From positions 372,001-436,000 of the forward strand of contig NZ_CP071634.1 of NCBI RefSeq assembly GCF_017357385.1: a DNA stretch of 64,000 nt. The letters run 5' to 3'. The notes beneath the pieces are model-generated. The model was not told where the DNA came from and ran no database searches. It saw nothing but the letters and a program-made list of their open reading frames with translations. Positions 58,325 through 64,000 of this stretch are shown piece after piece; within the stretch, counting starts at the first letter, position 1; every line of letters begins with the position of its first letter. This stretch comes from Rhizobium sp. NZLR1 (GTDB lineage Bacteria > Pseudomonadota > Alphaproteobacteria > Rhizobiales > Rhizobiaceae). Both the position numbers and the translations under genes were made by a program.

Positions 58325-60274
58325 CTATTCGCGGCGCCATTCGACGCGGCGGTTCAGCGCATCGACATCGTCTTCGGTGAGGTTTGCGGTTGCCGTCACA
58401 TCCACCGGCTCGGAGGCGCCACGGCCTTCAGCGTCGATCGAAGCGTCGATGCCGTGGCTCTTGAGGAAATCGGCGACGGCTTGGGCACGGCGCTCGGACA
58501 GCTTCTGATTATAATCGTCACCGCCGCGCCGGTCGGTGTGGCCGATCAGGATGACGCGGCCGGGCTTCTGCTCCTTCAGGGCTTCGAGCAATTCCTGGGC
58601 GGCCTCGGTGCCGATCGAGGTGAAGCTCGACTTGTTGAAGTCGAAGGTGATCGGCACGGGAATGGAGACCGGCACGATGCCGCGGACATTCTCGGAATAG
58701 ATGCCGCCGAGCACACCGCTGCGGTGATCCTTCTCGGCCGGCACGAAGCTGCCTTGGGGATTGTCGCTCGTCGGGTTGGCGGCAAGGATGCGGGCCTGGG
58801 CGGCACGCTGGATCAGATCGGAGATCGTGTCTGCCGGCGGCGCCTTCGGCGTGCGGGTCTCGTTCTTGATGATCTCGATCGCCTGCTGGTAATCGGCGGC
58901 GGCATCGGCGAAGCGGCGGGCGGAGAAATAGATCTCGCCGAGCGTGGCGGAGGCCTGCCAGAGCACCTGCGGGCTATCGGCGGCGACAAGCAGCGGTTCG
59001 TAATCGGTGACCGGCTGGTTGGCGGCCATCATTTCCTGGGCAGCGGCAAGCCTGAGGGCTGCAACGCGGCGCTGGGCATTCACCTGGAACTGGCCGCAAT
59101 CGGCGCTGACGGCGATCGTATCGGCCTCAGTCGCGGCGGCTGTGATATCCTTGGCGGCAACGGCGGTGTTGAGCTTGTCGAGAAGCGCGGTGCAGGCAGG
59201 CGTATCGGCGTTCGCGACCTCGATCTCTTCGCCGGCCTGGCTGGGTTCGGCCGAGCGGCCGAGGTTCAGCTGCGGCATCTTGATGCTGAAACCGCCGGGA
59301 AGCTTGAACTGCGGCATCTTGAGCTGCGGCATCGGCAGTTTCGGCATCGTGGTCTGCGACGATTGGGCCGGCTGCTTATACTGCTTTGGCTGTGTGTATT
59401 GGGTCGGCCGGGTGGACGAGGTGGTGTCGGCGGGGCCGATCAATTGCAGCTCATCGGCGGCAAGCTCCTGGCCGGGCGCCAGATTGGTGACGATCTTGTA
59501 TTTCTTCGGCGGCTGTTGTGCGGCCTGCTCGACCGGCTTCGGCGCCACAGGCTTTGGGGCAGCCTTCGGTTTTTCCACCACCGTTTCCGGCTTCTTGGCG
59601 ACTTCCTGTTTGATCACCGGCTTCGGTTTCGGTGCAACGGGCGGCTTTGCCGCCTGTTCGACCGGTGCGGGTTTTGCTGCGGGGGCAGCTGCAACAGGTG
59701 GTGCGGCAGGGGTCGGCAGCGCCGCCGGGCTGTCGACCGTCGTCAGCATCAGCGTCTTGCTGCTGATCTTGGTGCCGAGGCTGCGGGCTTCTTCAAGGCT
59801 GCGCGAAACGGCATCCATGCCGCCGTCAACCGAGCGGAACATGCCGCTGCCGCTGCCGCCGAGATCGGCGAAGATGTTCAGCGGCTTGGAAGAATAGAAG
59901 ACCTTGATCTGCTCCTGTCCCACAGGGCCGGACACCTGCAGCCGGGCGCCGCTGGCCGGATCCGGCACCTGCACGCGCTTGCCGGCCCCGACTAGGGCGT
60001 CGGTCTGATACTTGTTGGGAAAAAGCTTTACGACGGAGCCGTTCGGCGAGACGTTCAGCACCGTGACATAGCTATTCTCGGTCGATTGAATGAACAGGCC
60101 GACAACTTCGCCGATGGCGTATTTGGCCTCGGCGCGATCGAAGGTGATGCTGACAGGCCCGGTCTGTGCCGGCGCTTCGGTCAGTGTGCGTTCGTTCTGC
60201 GCCTCGACGGCGGGAACCACCGAAAAGAACGAAAGAAAGGTGGCGGCGGCCAGGATGGCTTTGCGGTTGAGCAT
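58325..60274 (-). CDS. OmpA-family envelope protein with DUF4384
   Basis: A 649-residue exported protein (signal peptide MLNRKAILAAATFLSFFSVV..AEA). Order: DUF4384 (~45-140, YVTVLNVSPNGSVVKLFPN), a long Pro/Lys/Ala/Gln-rich spacer (~190-360), a helical region with possible TPR repeats (~370-500), and an OmpA peptidoglycan-binding domain (~540-649, GHTDRRGGDDYNQKLSERRA). GAGGAGG precedes ATG 60274. First gene of the operon: it probably anchors the system to the cell wall. Confidence 0.87.
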   Translation of the reverse strand: MLNRKAILAAATFLSFFSVVPAVEAQNERTLTEAPAQTGPVSITFDRAEAKYAIGEVVGLFIQSTENSYVTVLNVSPNGSVVKLFPNKYQTDALVGAGKRVQVPDPASGARLQVSGPVGQEQIKVFYSSKPLNIFADLGGSGSGMFRSVDGGMDAVSRSLEEARSLGTKISSKTLMLTTVDSPAALPTPAAPPVAAAPAAKPAPVEQAAKPPVAPKPKPVIKQEVAKKPETVVEKPKAAPKPVAPKPVEQAAQQPPKKYKIVTNLAPGQELAADELQLIGPADTTSSTRPTQYTQPKQYKQPAQSSQTTMPKLPMPQLKMPQFKLPGGFSIKMPQLNLGRSAEPSQAGEEIEVANADTPACTALLDKLNTAVAAKDITAAATEADTIAVSADCGQFQVNAQRRVAALRLAAAQEMMAANQPVTDYEPLLVAADSPQVLWQASATLGEIYFSARRFADAAADYQQAIEIIKNETRTPKAPPADTISDLIQRAAQARILAANPTSDNPQGSFVPAEKDHRSGVLGGIYSENVRGIVPVSIPVPITFDFNKSSFTSIGTEAAQELLEALKEQKPGRVILIGHTDRRGGDDYNQKLSERRAQAVADFLKSHGIDASIDAEGRGASEPVDVTATANLTEDDVDALNRRVEWRRE

Positions 60275-60485
60275 TGGAAAACCTCCTCTTCGAACAATCT
60301 CACACTGTGTTGAAGATGAGAATAGCACCGACCGGCGAAATTGGGATGGCTTTGCCTGTCTTGCTTGAGGGAGGGTTACAAATTATTTGGAACCTGCAAG
60401 AAACCGTCCCGAAAAAGCCGTGAGCAAGACTCGGGATCGGCAATATTCGCCGTCCGATGTCGTCTTTTCCACTTCGGAATTGCGC

Positions 60486-60863
60486 TTAGTTCTTGGGTTT
60501 CTGTCCAGCTGATTTCAAAATCGAGATCAGGTCGCTCATGCCCTCGGGCGAGGAATTGTAGAGCCAGAGAATATCCGGATTGTCGACCGTCAATTCCTTG
60601 CCGGGCACCGAGCCCATGTCGCGCCCTGGCGAGGTCGCATCCGGCAGCTTGGTTTGACCGGGTGTCAGCCCCTTCTCGCGTTCGTGCTCGGCAATGATCG
60701 CGGTCGCCGCGGCAAAGGCCTTTCCGTCATGCTGGCGGAGTGCCGCAAGCGAAGGGTTGCGCGCCGCCAGCGCATCCTCGGCCGGGCCGGCATGGGCGAG
60801 TTCAGGCATCTGCAGCACTATGAGGAGGCCGATCGACAGGGTTATGAGCCGGAATTTCGTCAT
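60486..60863 (-). CDS. Small exported protein, function unknown
   Basis: A 125-residue protein with a signal peptide (LITLSIGLLIVLQMPELAHA, cleavage AHA-GP) and a polar mature part (DNPDILWLYNSSPEGMSDLIS near the end). No family recognised. ATG 60863 (MTKFRL) places the signal peptide at the N-terminus, which decides against the longer frame. It is upstream of the OmpA gene on the same strand, 211 bp away, and may belong with that operon. Confidence 0.6.
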   Translation of the reverse strand: MTKFRLITLSIGLLIVLQMPELAHAGPAEDALAARNPSLAALRQHDGKAFAAATAIIAEHEREKGLTPGQTKLPDATSPGRDMGSVPGKELTVDNPDILWLYNSSPEGMSDLISILKSAGQKPKN

Positions 60864-60999
60864 CGTCGTCACATCCGTCTTATGGGCGCCACTGCGCGCG
60901 ACCAGTGCTTGGATAACTGGCATCCCGACAATAGGCAGAGGCCGGAAAGATGGCAACGGCGCTCAGTGCCAATCGATTGGGAGGGGCGAAATTGGCTGG

Positions 61000-61596
61000 C
61001 TAGAGGATCTTCAACTGCTGTAGGCCGAGGCGGAGATCCCGCAGCATCTCGCCGAAGATCTCCTCGATCTGTCCTGTGGACCAGACGACCATGGTGCCGT
61101 AGGGCGAGCGCTTGCGCTGCATGAAGCCGGCCGTCTCGAAATCGATCAGCGTCTTGCGGCAGGTCTCGCTCGACATCACCGCCACCAGAAAACGGGCGAG
61201 GTTGGACTGGTCGATCGCGCCTGGTTTATCGGCCCAGTTCTGGATCAGCCGCGGCTTGGTGTCGGCGGTGAACATCGAGGCGAGCGCCCGATCCTGCGAC
61301 AGCCCGAGCCGCTGAAGCTTGGCCGGATCGCGGGTGAGCGACACCACGTAATCATTGTGCAGATCGGCGAAGCGCTCGATATCTTCAGCCGTGTTGATGC
61401 CGAACACTTTCATCGAATAGAGGAACTCGGCCATCAGATAGGTCGGCTCGGAGCGCAGCTGCGCCAGATGTTTGTCGTCGGTGCTTTGCGAGGCCGCGCA
61501 GACGCGATCGGAGAAGCCTATCCGGGCGGCGCGCACCTGCTCCAGCAAGCTTATGTCGAGCGCCAGTTCGTCACCATTCCATTCCAGCATAAGCAT
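61000..61596 (-). CDS. Unknown 198-residue protein, possible winged-helix regulator
   Basis: A soluble protein without signal peptide. The C-terminal ~85 residues (NLARFLVAVMSSETCRKTL ... FETAGFMQRKRSPYGTMVVWS) have the helix-helix-wing pattern of MarR-like winged helices, which is a weak inference. It reads toward the protease operon and is divergent from the NlpC/P60 gene, so a regulatory role for either is conceivable. Confidence 0.5.
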   Translation of the reverse strand: MLMLEWNGDELALDISLLEQVRAARIGFSDRVCAASQSTDDKHLAQLRSEPTYLMAEFLYSMKVFGINTAEDIERFADLHNDYVVSLTRDPAKLQRLGLSQDRALASMFTADTKPRLIQNWADKPGAIDQSNLARFLVAVMSSETCRKTLIDFETAGFMQRKRSPYGTMVVWSTGQIEEIFGEMLRDLRLGLQQLKIL

Positions 61597-61770
61597 TTCC
61601 CGCCGGCAAATCTTCGAGACGATGATCTTGTACTATCGCCGGCGCCGATCTCCAAATCGTTTGGAAAGCAACAGCTTGCTGACGAGGCGCATCTATCTTA
61701 CCATTTCGAAGACTTGACGGTCACAGAGGGCCGAGCCGGCCTGACATCGTCCTGTTCGGGGGTCGAGGAC

Positions 61771-63411
61771 ATGCGTAGTTTTGGGTCGCATATTCTGATT
61801 GCCGCGGCACTTGCGGTCGCTTCGCCGGTTTTTGCCAAAGACCCGGTTTTAGCCAAAGACCCAGTTTTTGCCAAAGACACTGTGATGATCGAGCTTCGCA
61901 GCGGCGACGGCGGCCGCTCGGTCGGCATCATTTCCGCCAGCGAAGAAGTCGAGGCATCCGGTCCGGCGGCGATCACCGTCGGCGACGACGGCACCATCTA
62001 TATTCTCGACCAGAATAACGGCCGCGTGCTCGCTGTCGACGCCGAACGCTCGCAGGCTGAGCCCGAAATCCTGCCTTTGCCGGAAAATGCGACGCCCGAA
62101 GATCTCGCCGTCGTCCACAACGAACTCTACCTCTGGTCGGACGGCGTCGTGCCGCTCGAGCGCTCCACCGAGGCCGACGGAAGGTCGCAGACGCTGCGCG
62201 CCGTCGATGGCGGCGATGCCGACGATTACACCCGTTCGGTCTTCGCCTCGATGGGCTCGGTGCCGCCGGGTCCGCTGAACAGCATAGTCGACGAGATCGG
62301 CCGCAGCACCAGCCGGCCCGAGGCCCGCCCGCCGGTCATTCAATATGTGCCGAGCCGCGGGCTCGGCGATATCGTTGCCGAGGTCTCGGCTGCAAACGAC
62401 AAGGCCGAAATCCTGCTGCGGCGCAGCAGCTCGGAGGAGAATTTCCTGTCGCTGCCGCTGACCTCGGAGACAAGGATCGGCACCGTCGAACTTCTCGACA
62501 TCGACACGACGGGCAGGCCCTATGCGCTGGTCGAACTGGTGCCGGCCGACCGGCCGGAGCGCACCGGCATGCTGGTGGTGCGCTTCACGCCGAACGGGGC
62601 GATGGACCGGGTCTACGACCTGCCGATCGACCCCGGTACGGTGTTTTCGAGACGCTTCGTGGCGATCGGCCCGCGCGGCGATGTGCTCTATTTAAGATCG
62701 CAGGAAAGCCGGGCGCAGGTGCTGCGGCTCGACGGCCGCGACCCTGGCGGCAAGCTTGCCGTCGCCCGGCCGGCAAAGCAGCCGAATGCCGGCAAGCCGG
62801 GCAAGGGGCCGAAGGTGGCGATCGTGCCGAAGTCTCGCAGCGACGTCATCGAGCGGGCGATCGGCTTCGAGACGCTGAACTGGCTGGTCACATCGACCGC
62901 CTATGGCAAGGATCCAGGCCCCGGCTGCATCAACATGAACCGGCTGCGCCGGCCGATCTATCTGATCGGCAAGCAGGGACAGACGGTCAAGGGCGTTCCC
63001 TATTGCTGGGGCTGCAAGACGCGGCTCGAGGATTTTATGGACGGCGTCGAGAAGGGCCAGACCGCCGGCAATGTCTGCACCAAGAGCGCGCCGCAATCCA
63101 ACATCCTCGGCGTCGATTGCTCCGGCTTCGTCAGCGACGCCTGGGGCCTGAAGATGCATGTCTCGACGCGTGCCATTCCCGATATCACCAAGCGCGTCTC
63201 CGACCCCTGGTCGATGCGGCCGGGCGACGCGTTGAACAAGCCCGGCTCGCATGTGCTGCTGTTCATGCGCTTCACCGACGACCGCAAGGTTGAGGTGATG
63301 GAGGCGTCGCCAAACGCCTGCAAGGGCCGCGTCTGCCGCAACACCTATTCGCTCGGCAGCCTGTTGATGCGCGGCTACCAACCGGTGCGCTTCAAGGGGC
63401 TGGATGGGTGA
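61771..63411 (+). CDS. Exported NlpC/P60-like protein with beta-propeller-like repeats
   Basis: A 546-residue protein with signal peptide (cleavage near VFA-KD). Just after it comes a short tandem repeat KDPVLAKDPVFAKDTV, encoded by three 18-bp DNA units at 61836-61884. The middle (~60-350) has repeated beta segments such as ITVGDDGTIYILDQNNGRVLA typical of NHL/propeller folds. The C-terminal domain (~400-546) has ILGVDCSGFVSDAWGL with the NlpC/P60 nucleophile Cys and KPGSHVLLFMRF with a likely catalytic His, so it may cut cell-wall peptides. ATG 61771 is the start that exposes the signal peptide. Confidence 0.72.
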   Translation: MRSFGSHILIAAALAVASPVFAKDPVLAKDPVFAKDTVMIELRSGDGGRSVGIISASEEVEASGPAAITVGDDGTIYILDQNNGRVLAVDAERSQAEPEILPLPENATPEDLAVVHNELYLWSDGVVPLERSTEADGRSQTLRAVDGGDADDYTRSVFASMGSVPPGPLNSIVDEIGRSTSRPEARPPVIQYVPSRGLGDIVAEVSAANDKAEILLRRSSSEENFLSLPLTSETRIGTVELLDIDTTGRPYALVELVPADRPERTGMLVVRFTPNGAMDRVYDLPIDPGTVFSRRFVAIGPRGDVLYLRSQESRAQVLRLDGRDPGGKLAVARPAKQPNAGKPGKGPKVAIVPKSRSDVIERAIGFETLNWLVTSTAYGKDPGPGCINMNRLRRPIYLIGKQGQTVKGVPYCWGCKTRLEDFMDGVEKGQTAGNVCTKSAPQSNILGVDCSGFVSDAWGLKMHVSTRAIPDITKRVSDPWSMRPGDALNKPGSHVLLFMRFTDDRKVEVMEASPNACKGRVCRNTYSLGSLLMRGYQPVRFKGLDG

Positions 63412-63697
63412 AAGGCCTCATGCCGGCTGTAACAGGACGGGAAAAGCGATCGTCCCGTCGCGACCATTTGAGCGGCCACCTCCTCGATTTCTTCAGTGGC
63501 ACCGAGAGAACTGCTTCAAATTCTAATTCTTGACGATGGATACAGTGCCGGCTGTTCGATTCTCATCAAGGCGGCGATCGATCGATTGATTCGTCTGCGG
63601 TTTTGCTCCCATCTGCGATTTCGGGCTTTGGGCATTTTTCGACGCGGAAATGATGTGGGTGTCCTTCCAGATCCGGTCTCTTGCGCCGCCGGTAGGC

Positions 63698-64000
63698 CTA
63701 CCACCAGCTTTGATTCGCCAGCCCACACATTATCTTCTCCAGCTGCGCGATCTCGGTCGCGGAAACTTCGTGGGACCTGTCGGGCAGGATGTCGCAATGC
63801 AGCCGAGCGCGCGCCCGTGCCAGTGCCTCCGCCGTATGGGCGAAGGCATCGACGGGGATCCATGGATCCTTGTCGGAGCCCGTCAGATAGACCGGCAGCC
63901 TGTCGAGGTCGGCGAAGGGGCGGTCGCATGTCTGCGTGCCGACGCGGCAACCGGTCAGGGCTGCCATTGCGCCATGCCAGGGCCCGTGCTGCATGGCATA
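63698..64000 (-). CDS. Alpha/beta hydrolase, 3' end only
   Basis: The frame is open to the right edge, leaving the last ~100 residues. VYLTGSDKDPWIPVDAFAHTAEAL and DRSHEVSATEIAQLEKIM carry the Asp and His of the carboxylesterase/phospholipase (YpfH-like) group. The 286-bp gap 63412-63697 has no supportable gene. Confidence 0.65.
   Translation of the reverse strand, partial: YAMQHGPWHGAMAALTGCRVGTQTCDRPFADLDRLPVYLTGSDKDPWIPVDAFAHTAEALARARARLHCDILPDRSHEVSATEIAQLEKIMCGLANQSWW

Noticed and set aside
58181..59995. 604-codon plus-strand open frame opposite the OmpA/DUF4384 gene
   Set aside because: Antisense shadow; its Gly/Arg/Leu-rich repeats mirror the Pro/Lys/Gln-rich linker of the real protein.
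1..64000. CRISPR arrays, insertion sequences, prophage or integrase genes, tRNA and rRNA
   Set aside because: None was recognised: no regularly spaced repeats, transposase-like proteins, attachment-site duplications or RNA gene patterns were visible.

Overview
The window looks like a replicon of a Rhizobium species (R. leguminosarum / R. etli type): high GC, alphaproteobacterial gene families, a DUF982 protein, a DUF6481 protein, and short palindromic intergenic repeats of the kind scattered through rhizobial genomes. minCDE lies on secondary replicons in R. etli (p42e) and on pSymB in Sinorhizobium, so a chromid is more likely than the main chromosome; this is inference. No rRNA, tRNA, CRISPR array or insertion sequence was seen.

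1-26 kb, methylated amines. The left edge holds the 3' part of a trimethylamine N-oxide demethylase (tdm). After a tandem-TetR regulator, a crotonase, a cold-shock gene, two small charged proteins, minCDE and a short PAS chemoreceptor-like protein comes a large catabolic block. On the minus strand are trimethylamine monooxygenase (tmm), a four-subunit haem-dependent dimethylamine monooxygenase/N-demethylase, purU, gmaS, and mgsC, mgsB and mgsA, then two regulators (XRE-cupin and GATase1-AraC). On the plus strand follow four sarcosine-oxidase-like subunits assigned as N-methylglutamate dehydrogenase (mgdABCD). Together they give TMA -> TMAO -> DMA -> methylamine -> gamma-glutamylmethylamide -> N-methylglutamate -> glutamate, with released methyl groups going to tetrahydrofolate and PurU venting formate. 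A MazEF-type toxin-antitoxin pair follows.

26.6-38.8 kb, Tad/Flp-type secretion or pilus locus. It has a CpaF ATPase with a 43-residue membrane peptide, divergent from a run of Flp-like peptide, CpaA, TadE, TadG, a second TadE-like protein, an unknown exported protein, CpaB, an FHA-CpaF fusion, TadB, TadC and an FHA membrane protein. No secretin, CpaE or canonical pilin is in the window.

38.9-50.2 kb, accessory genes. These are LysR/oxidoreductase and LysR/isochorismatase pairs, an SDR, small membrane proteins, a LysR/tautomerase pair, an adenylate cyclase-TPR gene between a complete and a truncated copy of the tautomerase gene, an ArsR/SRPBCC pair, a second-type clpP and a DUF982 gene.

50.4-60.3 kb is the most unusual part: a five-gene minus-strand operon encoding an OmpA/DUF4384 protein, a caspase-like peptidase with an EF-hand loop and a DUF4384-like tail, a trypsin fused to a caspase-like domain (His replaced by Gln) and DUF4384, an inhibitory-type serpin, and a membrane pseudokinase with a formylglycine-generating-enzyme-like outer domain. 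It resembles a periplasmic protease/inhibitor/sensor system for which I know no described counterpart. Beyond it lie a small exported protein, an unknown 198-residue protein, an exported NlpC/P60-like protein and the 3' end of an alpha/beta hydrolase cut by the right edge.
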